Source: an uncultured Christensenella sp.
GTDB taxonomy: Bacteria > Bacillota > Clostridia > Christensenellales > Borkfalkiaceae
Direction: 5' to 3'
NCBI GenBank assembly: GCA_910586365.1
Contig: CAJUGP010000006.1
Coordinates: 19,132 to 52,555 of the forward strand
Length of the DNA stretch: 33,424 bases
The notes under the pieces are model-generated. The model worked only from the letters and a program-made list of their open reading frames with translations. It ran no database searches and was not told the origin of the DNA. Below, one piece after another: positions 8,055 through 13,124 of the stretch. The position numbers and the translations under genes were made by a program. Every line of letters begins with the position of its first letter. Positions within the stretch are counted from its first letter, which is position 1.

Positions 8055-8185
8055 GGGGATTCCTCGACAGGCTACAACGCGCTGTGCGCTCGTGCCGCCT
8101 AAGGCGGGGCGGAATGACAAGGGGGCGGACATAGTTTGTCATTTCGAGCGGAGCGCTGAAGGCGCGCAGTCGAGAAATCTTTGCG
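8055..8185. repeat. Dispersed intergenic repeat (CGACAGGCT / GGAATGACA family)
   Basis: The stretch starts GGGATTCCTCGACAGGCT, which recurs at 26711-26728. It includes GGAATGACA (8110-8118) and TTTGTCATTTCGAGCGGAGC, and ends in CAGTCGAGAAATCT. Related blocks occur at 26536-26885 and at the right end of the window. It has no coding potential. It looks like the compact intergenic repeats often present in many copies in genomes of this kind. Whether it is mobile or only transcribed cannot be judged here. Confidence 0.65.
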
Positions 8186-8251
8186 CGAACGCCGAGAGCC
8201 TTCCGCTTTTTGAGAATTGCGAAAAAAATCGGTGCGGCGGCGCGCGAGCGC

Positions 8252-8280
8252 GTGACAAACGGAAGGGAAAATGGTACAAT
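8252..8280 (+). promoter_or_regulatory. Promoter of the TauE-like exporter gene
   Basis: GTGACA (8252-8257) and TACAAT (8275-8280) are separated by 17 bases. Transcription would begin near 8287, just before the ribosome binding site GGAGGG (8291-8296). The exporter is therefore transcribed independently of the sugar operon, and its start must lie downstream of the ATG at 8271. Confidence 0.7.
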
Positions 8281-8303
8281 ATCCTTTACGGGAGGGCTTA
8301 CGG

Positions 8304-9080
8304 GTGTTGGAATTTTTGATTTGCGCGTTGGCGGGGATCGGCGCGGGCGTCGCAACAGGATTTGCGGGGCTTTCGGCGGCGGTTTTTATTTCGCCCATGC
8401 TCGTCACCTTTTTGCACGTTCCCGTGTTCGAGGCGGTCGGTATCGCGCTCGCTTCCGACGTGCTTGCCTCGGCGGTAACGGCGTTTACCTATTCTAAAAG
8501 CGGAAATATCGATACGGGCAGAAGCTCCATGCTGCTCGTAAGCGTCGTCTGTTTTACCGTGATCGGCACCGCCGTCGCCTTTGCCGTTTCTTCCGTATCG
8601 GTCGGGGAACGGGCAATGGAGTTGGTTTCGATCGCGGGTTCGCTCATTTTAGGGTTAAAGTTTATCATCAATCCCGTAACGCGGCGTGCGCGCGAGAAAA
8701 CGAAATTCTTTTCGCCGACGCTGCTTGCCGCGCTCTGCGGTGCGGTGATCGGGTTTGTGTGCGGCTTTCAAGGCACGGGCGGCGGCATGATGATGCTGTT
8801 CGCGCTGACCATCGTGCTCGGCTATGCCTTCAAAACGGCAGTGGGAACGAGCGTTTTGATCATGGCTTATACGGCGTTCCTCGGCGCGTCGGTGCATTTT
8901 GTTATAAACGGTTTGCCGAACATTCCCATGCTGCTGACGTGTGTGATTTTCACGTTTATCGCGGCGCGTATCGCCGCAACGATCGCCAATAAAATATCCG
9001 TCGTGAAACTCAACCGCGCAACGGGCGTATTGCTTGCGATCTCGGCGGCGGTAATGTTACTGACGACGCTGTTTGCGTAA
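8304..9080 (+). CDS. TauE/SafE-family membrane exporter
   Basis: This is a membrane protein of about 258 residues of the TauE/SafE family, whose members export sulfite, sulfonates or other small organic anions. It has the expected two-repeat layout: an N-terminal repeat around AGIGAGVATGFAGLSAAVFISP and a second around GAVIGFVCGFQGTGGGMMML, with about eight hydrophobic helices in all. An in-frame ATG exists at 8271, but it overlaps the -10 element. The GTG at 8304 lies 7 bases after GGAGGG and is the better start. The metallopeptidase gene begins 12 bases after the stop, so the two form an operon. The neighbouring aldolase operon could make a sulfonated product needing export, but separate promoters and a terminator argue against assuming it. 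Confidence 0.86.
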   Translation: MLEFLICALAGIGAGVATGFAGLSAAVFISPMLVTFLHVPVFEAVGIALASDVLASAVTAFTYSKSGNIDTGRSSMLLVSVVCFTVIGTAVAFAVSSVSVGERAMELVSIAGSLILGLKFIINPVTRRAREKTKFFSPTLLAALCGAVIGFVCGFQGTGGGMMMLFALTIVLGYAFKTAVGTSVLIMAYTAFLGASVHFVINGLPNIPMLLTCVIFTFIAARIAATIANKISVVKLNRATGVLLAISAAVMLLTTLFA

Positions 9081-9091
9081 CGGGAGGGGGC

Positions 9092-9823
9092 ATGTCGGAA
9101 GAGCAGCGGATCGAAGCATTGGCGGCGGCGTGCGCCGCGATTATAGATCACCCCTATTTGCAGAACGTGCAAATCGAGCGAACGCTCATCGGGCGGCGGT
9201 ATTCTCTGCGCGTGGCGTTCAATACCCGTCTGTGTGTGTACGTGCCGTATCTGTATTCGGAGAGCGAGGCGTTAAGTTTCGTAAAAAAACACAGGCGTTA
9301 CGTATGCAACCGTCTTCGTCCGCAGCCCGTGCTGCCAGCTTACGAAGAGGGGGACGCCGTTTTTCTGTTCGGGAAAGAGTATATCGTCGCGCGCGCGGGT
9401 GATACGTATCGGCTGGAAGGCGAGCGGAGCATCGATTGCGGATATGACGTAAAAAAACACATTCTCGCATTGCTTTACCGCAACGCGGAAACGTTTTTGC
9501 ATGATTACACACGCGCCGTAGCGGCGGATTGCGGCATCGCCTGCCCGAAGGTCACGCTCTCGCATGCAAAAAGCTATTGGGGCTGCTGCCGCCGCGAACG
9601 GGAAGGCGTCACGGTTTCGTATCTGCGTTGGGCGTGTTTGCTGCCCGAGCGGGTGTTGCGCTATCTCGTCGTGCACGAGCTGTGCCATATCGCGTGTTTC
9701 AATCACAGCCGCAGTTTTTGGGCGGCGGTGCAAAAAGCGCTTCCCGATTATAAGGAACGCAACAAACTGCTCGACGATTACGCCGTTGCGGATTTTAACG
9801 CGCGGTTCGGTGTGCGTTGGTAA
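9092..9823 (+). CDS. YgjP-like (COG1451) zinc metallopeptidase
   Basis: This 243-residue soluble protein resembles the YgjP/WSS1-like metal-dependent hydrolases (M48/SprT-related, DUF45 type). The zinc site is clear: HELCH with His195, Glu196 and His199, and a third ligand His205 in CFNHSRSFW. Upstream lies the family's conserved segment with a cysteine pair, SYWGCCRRE (residues 165-173), followed by the predicted strand VTVSYLRWACLLPE. The N-terminal 150 residues form the usual beta-rich region (IERTLIGRRYSLRVAF, YEEGDAVFLFGKEY). The ATG follows CGGGAGGGGG by one base and lies 12 bases after the exporter stop, so both are probably one transcript. The cellular substrate of this family is not established, and the pairing with an exporter gives no clear clue. 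Confidence 0.85.
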   Translation: MSEEQRIEALAAACAAIIDHPYLQNVQIERTLIGRRYSLRVAFNTRLCVYVPYLYSESEALSFVKKHRRYVCNRLRPQPVLPAYEEGDAVFLFGKEYIVARAGDTYRLEGERSIDCGYDVKKHILALLYRNAETFLHDYTRAVAADCGIACPKVTLSHAKSYWGCCRREREGVTVSYLRWACLLPERVLRYLVVHELCHIACFNHSRSFWAAVQKALPDYKERNKLLDDYAVADFNARFGVRW

Positions 9824-9849
9824 AAAATTTTCTTCCGAGCGCGTATAAC

Positions 9850-9865
9850 GGACGGAAAACCGTCC
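9850..9865. other. Inverted repeat upstream of rubrerythrin
   Basis: GGACGG (9850-9855) and CCGTCC (9860-9865) flank AAAA in the 70-base gap before the rubrerythrin gene. It lacks a U-tract, so it may be a regulator site or an mRNA hairpin rather than a terminator. A TATAAC lies just upstream at 9844-9849, but I see no matching -35. Confidence 0.35.
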
Positions 9866-9893
9866 AAAATAAGCGTAGAAGGGAGATGAATTT

Positions 9894-10490
9894 ATGGACT
9901 TTACCAAGACGCAGACTTATTACAATCTCGCAAGAAGCTTTGCGGGAGAATGTCAGGCGGGCATGCGCTATCAGTTGACGGCGCGGGAAGCCACGCATCA
10001 GGGTTATCAGGTTTTGGCGGATACGATCAAAACGATCGCCAAGAACGAAACCAACCATGCACGCGTGTTTTTCCAGACCTTGCTGAAAGAAGCGGGCAGC
10101 CGCGATAACATTCATATCGACGCAAGTTATCCGTTCCATGCGGGTACGTTAGCGCAGAATTTGCAATTTGCGGCGATCGACGAACAGGACGAAGCGGAAA
10201 ATATTTACCCGCAGTTTGCAAAAATTGCGCGGGAAGAGGGGTTTGAGCAAATCGCGCTCAAATTCGAGCAGGTTGCCAAAGTGGAAGACAATCACAGAAT
10301 TATCTTCGGTTATCTGCACGAGGCGTTTGAGGACGGCTCTCTCTATAAAGCCGAACGTCCCATGCTGTGGATATGCAGCGAATGCGGATTTATGCACACG
10401 TCGAAAGAATCGTGGAAGGTTTGCCCTCTTTGCGGCGCGCCGCAGGGTGATACCGAACTTCATCTGCCCTTCAAAAAGGAGAATTTATGA
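9894..10490 (+). CDS. Rubrerythrin (diiron peroxidase)
   Basis: This 198-residue cytosolic protein reduces hydrogen peroxide in anaerobes with a diiron centre, fed by a rubredoxin-like iron site. The four-helix part carries Glu19, Glu52 and His55 (NETNH), an acidic pair around 97-100 (DEQDE), and Glu131 and His134 (KVEDNH). The C-terminal rubredoxin-like domain holds Cys161, Cys164, Cys177 and Cys180 (CSEC...CPLC), with the iron-site glycine in CGAPQG. AAGGGAG precedes the ATG. The stop codon overlaps the start of the next small ORF (ATGA), which implies translational coupling. The product points to an anaerobic lifestyle. Confidence 0.95.
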   Translation: MDFTKTQTYYNLARSFAGECQAGMRYQLTAREATHQGYQVLADTIKTIAKNETNHARVFFQTLLKEAGSRDNIHIDASYPFHAGTLAQNLQFAAIDEQDEAENIYPQFAKIAREEGFEQIALKFEQVAKVEDNHRIIFGYLHEAFEDGSLYKAERPMLWICSECGFMHTSKESWKVCPLCGAPQGDTELHLPFKKENL

Positions 10491-10612
10491 AAAAGGTAAA
10501 CAACAACGAGAAGGTAAACAACGCTAAGAACGCGCAGAACAACGTTCAGGACAACGCGCAGAACAAGGCTCAGAAGAGCGGCAAGTGCTCGAGAGCGAAG
10601 AACTGCAAATAA
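10487..10612 (+). CDS. Small Asn/Lys/Gln-rich protein (41 aa)
   Basis: This tiny ORF starts at an ATG that overlaps the rubrerythrin stop by 4 bases, with AAAGGAG in good position before it. The product is very hydrophilic, with an NNA/NNV/NAQ-type repetitive core (NNAKNAQNNVQDNAQNKAQ) and a C-terminal pair of cysteines in CSRAKNCK. It is probably disordered, and the two cysteines could bind metal. No family is recognised. Tight coupling to rubrerythrin suggests it is real and made in proportion to it. It is below the length at which annotation pipelines usually call genes. Confidence 0.6.
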   Translation: MKKVNNNEKVNNAKNAQNNVQDNAQNKAQKSGKCSRAKNCK

Positions 10613-10740
10613 TGAAAAAGAAGAATGCCTTAAAAAAAGGCGCAAAAATGAGTTCTCGGGATGACGTTCTCGGCTCTTATACGGGGGTTAGTACCGACGG
10701 CGGTTACGAAAAACCCGTGCAAGACGCGGACGATTTATAA
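10612..10740 (+). CDS. Small acidic-tailed protein (42 aa)
   Basis: The start overlaps the previous stop (TAATG), so translation is likely coupled; no independent ribosome site is obvious. The product has a basic N-terminus (MKKKNALKKGAK) and a conserved-looking C-terminal part, SSRDDVLGSYTG, ending PVQDADDL. I recall short proteins ending in similar GSYTG...PVQDADDL strings in other Clostridia, but cannot search to confirm. No function is known to me. It is followed within 10 bases by a strong terminator, making it the last gene of the rubrerythrin transcript. Confidence 0.6.
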   Translation: MKKKNALKKGAKMSSRDDVLGSYTGVSTDGGYEKPVQDADDL

Positions 10741-10749
10741 GAGGGAAGA

Positions 10750-10777
10750 AGAGCGGAAAGTATTTCCGCTCTTTTTT
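10750..10777 (+). terminator. Rho-independent terminator of the rubrerythrin operon
   Basis: A 10-bp perfect stem (AGAGCGGAAA at 10750-10759, TTTCCGCTCT at 10763-10772) with loop GTA is followed by a T-run. Confidence 0.93.
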
Positions 10778-10780
10778 CGC

Positions 10781-10809
10781 TTGATAAGTTGCCGTATACA
10801 TGGTATAAT
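10781..10809 (+). promoter_or_regulatory. Promoter of the HtrA-like protease gene
   Basis: TTGATA (10781-10786) and TATAAT (10804-10809) are separated by 17 bases, a near-consensus sigma-A promoter. The predicted start of transcription (near 10816) lies downstream of the ATG at 10789, so that in-frame ATG cannot be the start and the one at 10840 is preferred. Confidence 0.85.
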
Positions 10810-10839
10810 GAAAATGCTCATTTTTTAAGCAGGTACGTT

Positions 10840-12231
10840 ATGAAAAAGAAAATTACGGTTTTTTTGACGACGGTTATATGCCTTATCCTCGCGCTGTGCT
10901 CTTTTTCCGCGTGCGGCTTTTTTGCCAGCGCGCCCGACGGCAACACGCCGTTCGACGTTGCGGTCGATAACGGATACCAAGGATCGTTGGATAATTGGCT
11001 TGCGGACGGCGAAGGCGGAACGACGCAGCAGAAAAATTGGTACGAGAGCTATTTGCAAGCCGTGCAGGCGGGGGAATTTACGGGTACGTTTCCCGAATTT
11101 CTTGCGGCGGTCGGCGACGGAACGGCGGCGGCGAACAAAGCGCTTTGCTCGGTCGTGAGCGTGTACGCGGTCGGAACGTCGTCCCATTCCGCAGGCGCGG
11201 GCGTGATCTATTCGCTCGATAAACAAACGGGAAGCGCGTATATCGTCACCAACTACCACGTTGTGTACCGCGCGGCGTTGGGCAAGGTCGACGATCATAT
11301 CGTCGTCTATTTATACGGCAACGAAACGTATCCGAATTTTGACCCCGATACGAGCGGCGCGATCGACGCGTATTACGTCGGCGGTTCGATGACGAGCGAC
11401 ATTGCCGTTCTGCACGTGGAGCAATCGGACGCGTTAAAAGGCGATTCGAGTATTGCGCGCGCGGCGGTTGCGGCGAATTCCGATGCGGTCACGGTCGGCG
11501 AAAGTGTATTTGCCGTCGGCAATCCGCTCGGCAAAGGGTTGAGCGTGACGCGCGGCGTCGTATCGGTGGAGCGCGAGGAGATCAACGCCACCGCCGCCGA
11601 CGGAATAACGCACATGATATTGCCCGAAATCCGTACCGATGCGGCGGTCAATCACGGCAATTCGGGCGGCGGGCTGTTTAATTTGCGCGGAGAACTTGTC
11701 GGCATCGTCAACGCGCGACTCGATTCGATAAAGGACGGCGCGGGTACGGAGGACGGCGTGGCGGGCTTCGGCTACGCGTTGCCGACGAATTTTGCGCTTG
11801 CCGTCGCCGAAAGCATTATCGACGGAATTTCGTATCGCACGGACGGGACGATCGATTATGAAAAGCCTGCTGCGGCGACGCGTGCGATCACGGGCGTCGA
11901 ATGCGCGGTGTTATCGACGCAAACGGTATTTAACGAAGAAACGTGTAAATTCTATCGGCAGGAGAAAATCGTCGTGAATAGAACGTTGCTTACAGGATCG
12001 GCATGCGTGACGGCAGGGCTGCGGAACGGCGATACGCTTATTTCGGGAAAAATTATCCACGCGCAGCGCGAAGAAAGAACGGTGATGTTCACCCGATTGC
12101 ATAAGTTGGATGATTTTTTATACAACGTTCGGAAAAACGACACCGTTGTGTTAACGGTATCGCGCGGCGGCGAAACGAAGGAAATTTCGGTTGTGTTTTC
12201 ATCGCCGCAAGATTTTGTTGCGGTTGCGTAA
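10840..12231 (+). CDS. HtrA-like trypsin-family serine protease, lipoprotein
   Basis: This protein of 463 residues is exported and lipid-anchored. The signal peptide ends in lipobox FSAC with the modified cysteine at 25. The protease domain has the catalytic triad His140 (TNYHVV), Asp187 (TSDIAVL) and Ser275 (GNSGGG), as in the S1C/DegP group that degrades or refolds envelope proteins. A C-terminal region (about 350-463) ends in a PDZ-like module (LRNGDTLISG...VRKNDTVVLTVSRGG). Between anchor and protease (about 33-95) are two copies of a short motif of the AVDNGYQGSLDNWL / AVQAGEFTGTFPEFL type. This unit is seen in many clostridial surface proteins next to anchors. It has its own promoter and terminator. 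The substrate is unknown; envelope quality control is the likely role. Confidence 0.9.
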   Translation: MKKKITVFLTTVICLILALCSFSACGFFASAPDGNTPFDVAVDNGYQGSLDNWLADGEGGTTQQKNWYESYLQAVQAGEFTGTFPEFLAAVGDGTAAANKALCSVVSVYAVGTSSHSAGAGVIYSLDKQTGSAYIVTNYHVVYRAALGKVDDHIVVYLYGNETYPNFDPDTSGAIDAYYVGGSMTSDIAVLHVEQSDALKGDSSIARAAVAANSDAVTVGESVFAVGNPLGKGLSVTRGVVSVEREEINATAADGITHMILPEIRTDAAVNHGNSGGGLFNLRGELVGIVNARLDSIKDGAGTEDGVAGFGYALPTNFALAVAESIIDGISYRTDGTIDYEKPAAATRAITGVECAVLSTQTVFNEETCKFYRQEKIVVNRTLLTGSACVTAGLRNGDTLISGKIIHAQREERTVMFTRLHKLDDFLYNVRKNDTVVLTVSRGGETKEISVVFSSPQDFVAVA

Positions 12232-12240
12232 AGGACTGAG

Positions 12241-12272
12241 AAAACGGCGCTTGTTGGAGCGCCGTTTTAGTG
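12241..12272 (+). terminator. Terminator after the protease gene
   Basis: An 11-bp stem (AAAACGGCGCT at 12241-12251, AGCGCCGTTTT at 12258-12268) with loop TGTTGG has the T residues in its descending arm. It begins 10 bases after the stop codon. Confidence 0.85.
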
Positions 12273-12281
12273 TGAATTTAT

Positions 12282-12320
12282 AAAAAGAAATAGCACCCTT
12301 ATGGAGTGCTGTTTCTTTTT
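12282..12320 (-). terminator. Hairpin, diverged copy of the tRNA terminator
   Basis: Minus-strand reading gives AAAAAGAAACAGCACTCC, a short loop, then GGTGCTATTTCTTTTT. It resembles the hairpin at 12487-12521 closely enough to be a diverged copy, and like it lies directly next to tRNA-Gly 3'-end sequence (12321-12340). It may end minus-strand transcription of the structured element at 12328-12471. Confidence 0.6.
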
Positions 12321-12340
12321 GGAGCAGGAAACGGGAGTCG
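12321..12340 (-). pseudogene. tRNA-Gly 3'-end remnant
   Basis: The 20 bases equal the acceptor/T-arm 3' part of the intact tRNA-Gly at 12523-12542, and are followed on the minus strand by a terminator-like hairpin as in the intact copy. The rest of the tRNA is missing. What lies beyond is the structured element, whose outer arm reuses 13 of these bases. Confidence 0.75.
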
Positions 12341-12471
12341 CGCCTTTGGCGGCGCGCCCCGATGCATGGCACACCGTGCCATGCAGTTTGCGAAAAAGGT
12401 TTTATGATAACTTGCTGAGTTGACGCAAACCGATTGCTCGCGCAATCGTCTCCACCCTCGACTCCCGTTTC
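12328..12471 (-). ncRNA. Highly structured element of about 144 nt beside the tRNA, possible ncRNA
   Basis: A perfect 13-bp outer helix (12328-12340 with 12459-12471) encloses four further helices. These are CGATTGC/GCAATCG (12431-12437 with 12442-12448), GTTTGCG/CGCAAAC (12386-12392 with 12424-12430), a 9-bp hairpin GCATGGCAC/GTGCCATGC (12364-12372 with 12376-12384) and CGCC/GGCG (12341-12344 with 12351-12354). It is non-coding and is followed on the minus strand by a terminator-like hairpin. It matches no RNA family I know. The outer arm is tRNA-derived sequence, so it may instead be a small inserted element with terminal inverted repeats. Both strands can form the same folds. Confidence 0.35.
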
Positions 12472-12486
12472 AAGTACGTAAACGCA

Positions 12487-12521
12487 AAGAAACAGCACTT
12501 TTGTGAAGTGCTGTTTCTTTT
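12487..12521 (-). terminator. Terminator of tRNA-Gly
   Basis: A long perfect stem (AAAGAAACAGCACTT, 12487-12501, with AAGTGCTGTTTCTTT, 12507-12521) lies immediately after the tRNA CCA end on the minus strand. The T-rich arm gives a U-tract in both directions, so it probably terminates both strands. Confidence 0.85.
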
Positions 12522-12596
12522 TGGAGCAGGAAACGGGAGTCGAACCCGCCGGGATCAGCTTGGGAAGCTGACGCCATACCGCTAGGCGATTCCTGC
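12522..12596 (-). tRNA. tRNA-Gly (anticodon CCC)
   Basis: On the minus strand a complete 75-nt cloverleaf is present, including an encoded CCA end. The acceptor stem is GCAGGAA/TTCCTGC, and the D-arm contains CTAGCGGTATGG. The anticodon stem TCAGC/GCTGA encloses loop TTCCCAA, giving anticodon CCC for glycine GGG codons. The T-arm is GCGGG TTCGACT CCCGT. It is followed by a strong terminator and preceded, 220 bases upstream, by a consensus minus-strand promoter with a duplicated partial tRNA in between. Confidence 0.95.
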
Positions 12597-12651
12597 ATGT
12601 GAAATTGAAAGCCGTTCGACTCCGTTTCCGAAACGGGAGTACCTTCGCCGC
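12545..12651. repeat. Direct repeat copy A (tRNA-Gly 5' part plus upstream flank)
   Basis: This 107-base block recurs without gaps at 12678-12784, an offset of 133 bases, with about seven substitutions, all outside the tRNA part. It spans the tRNA body from the T-arm boundary to the 5' end, plus about 55 bases of 5' flank containing the palindrome CCGTTTCCGAAACGG. Confidence 0.92.
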
Positions 12652-12677
12652 GGTGCGGCTCGGTGGCTGCGCACGCC

Positions 12678-12729
12678 CCCGCCGGGATCAGCTTGGGAAG
12701 CTGACGCCATACCGCTAGGCGATTCCTGC
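12678..12729 (-). pseudogene. Partial tRNA-Gly (5' part only)
   Basis: The acceptor 5' strand, D-arm, anticodon arm (same CCC anticodon) and variable region are identical to the intact tRNA. The sequence then leaves the tRNA inside the T-arm, so no T-loop or 3' acceptor strand exists. It cannot fold as a tRNA. It lies in the transcribed leader of the intact tRNA, between the promoter at 12826-12854 and the tRNA. Confidence 0.85.
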
Positions 12730-12784
12730 GTATGAAATTGAAAACCGTTTGATCCCGTTTCCGAAACGGGAGTACCTTCGCCGC
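12678..12784. repeat. Direct repeat copy B
   Basis: This is the second copy of the block at 12545-12651. The identical tRNA-derived part and slightly diverged flank suggest a recent duplication or ongoing gene conversion. Between the copies lie 26 GC-rich bases (12652-12677). Confidence 0.92.
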
Positions 12785-12809
12785 AACGCATAAAAGGGAA
12801 ACTATGTCA

Positions 12810-12819
12810 CGAAATTTCG
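12810..12819. promoter_or_regulatory. Palindrome at the tRNA transcription start
   Basis: CGAAATTTCG is a perfect 10-bp palindrome lying at about +1 to +10 of the minus-strand promoter at 12826-12854. It could be an operator or chance. Confidence 0.3.
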
Positions 12820-12825
12820 CTTATC

Positions 12826-12854
12826 ATTATACGAAACCTTTTGCTCTTTGTCAA
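12826..12854 (-). promoter_or_regulatory. Consensus promoter for the tRNA-Gly transcript
   Basis: On the minus strand TTGACA (12854-12849) and TATAAT (12831-12826) are separated by 17 bases, a perfect sigma-A promoter. Its transcript would carry the partial tRNA, then the intact tRNA-Gly, then the terminator. Confidence 0.9.
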
Positions 12855-12938
12855 GCAAAATTTTACCATATCCGAAAATTCCCGTTATTGCAAAACGCCG
12901 TGTGAAAAAATTATTATAAAATTTTTTTCGGAAAAGTA

Positions 12939-12967
12939 TTGACAACTCTTTTGAAACATGTTATTCT
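12939..12967 (+). promoter_or_regulatory. Promoter of the polysaccharide-use locus
   Basis: TTGACA (12939-12944) and TATTCT (12962-12967) are separated by 17 bases. Transcription would start near 12974, giving a leader of about 150 nt before the rhamnosidase-like gene. It diverges from the tRNA promoter 85 bases away. Confidence 0.85.
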
Positions 12968-12973
12968 GTAATT

Positions 12974-13066
12974 GGTTACGCGGATAACCGAATATTAGTT
13001 ACGAAATTAGTTACGGCAATATTTACATCGTTACGAAAGCGGTTACGGTAAACGTTTCGGTAAACG
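12974..13066 (+). repeat. 12-nt-phased GTTACG repeat array in the leader
   Basis: GTTACG occurs at 12975, 12998, 13010, 13030 and 13042. In two places neighbouring units are exactly 12 bases apart (GTTACGAAA-NNN-GTTACGG in both). The phase continues from 13029 as three 12-mers, the last diverged to CGTTTCGGTAAA. Two small hairpins overlap it: GGTTA/TAACC (12974-12989) and CGTTT/AAACG (13053-13066). A central TAAACGTTT (13049-13057) also resembles a LacI-family operator core. The array starts at the predicted transcription start, so it could act as a repressor roadblock or at RNA level. Confidence 0.7.
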
Positions 13067-13124
13067 AGGCTGTGAAAATAAGAAAAAATGCGTGCGCGTT
13101 ACACGGTGCACTTTGGGAGTAAAT

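Noticed and set aside
10789..10839. Upstream ATG start for the HtrA-like protease
   Set aside because: It lies upstream of the -10 box of a near-consensus promoter and would add polar residues before a standard lipoprotein signal.
12320..12660. T-box riboswitch, suggested by AGGGTGG- and ACCGCGG-like strings beside the tRNA
   Set aside because: The strings are apart and not in T-box order, no downstream aminoacyl-tRNA or amino-acid gene follows, and the region is explained by tRNA duplication.
12582..12791. 69-residue minus-strand frame with internally repeated sequence
   Set aside because: The repetition comes from the duplicated tRNA-Gly block, not from a protein repeat.
12974..13066. CRISPR or iteron array from the GTTACG repeats
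   Set aside because: Units are only 6-12 bases, spacers do not vary in the CRISPR manner, and there is no cas or replication gene nearby. The position just after a promoter fits a regulatory leader.
13092..13124. Upstream ATG of the rhamnosidase-like gene
   Set aside because: No ribosome site precedes it, while the ATG at 13125 follows GGGAG at the right distance.
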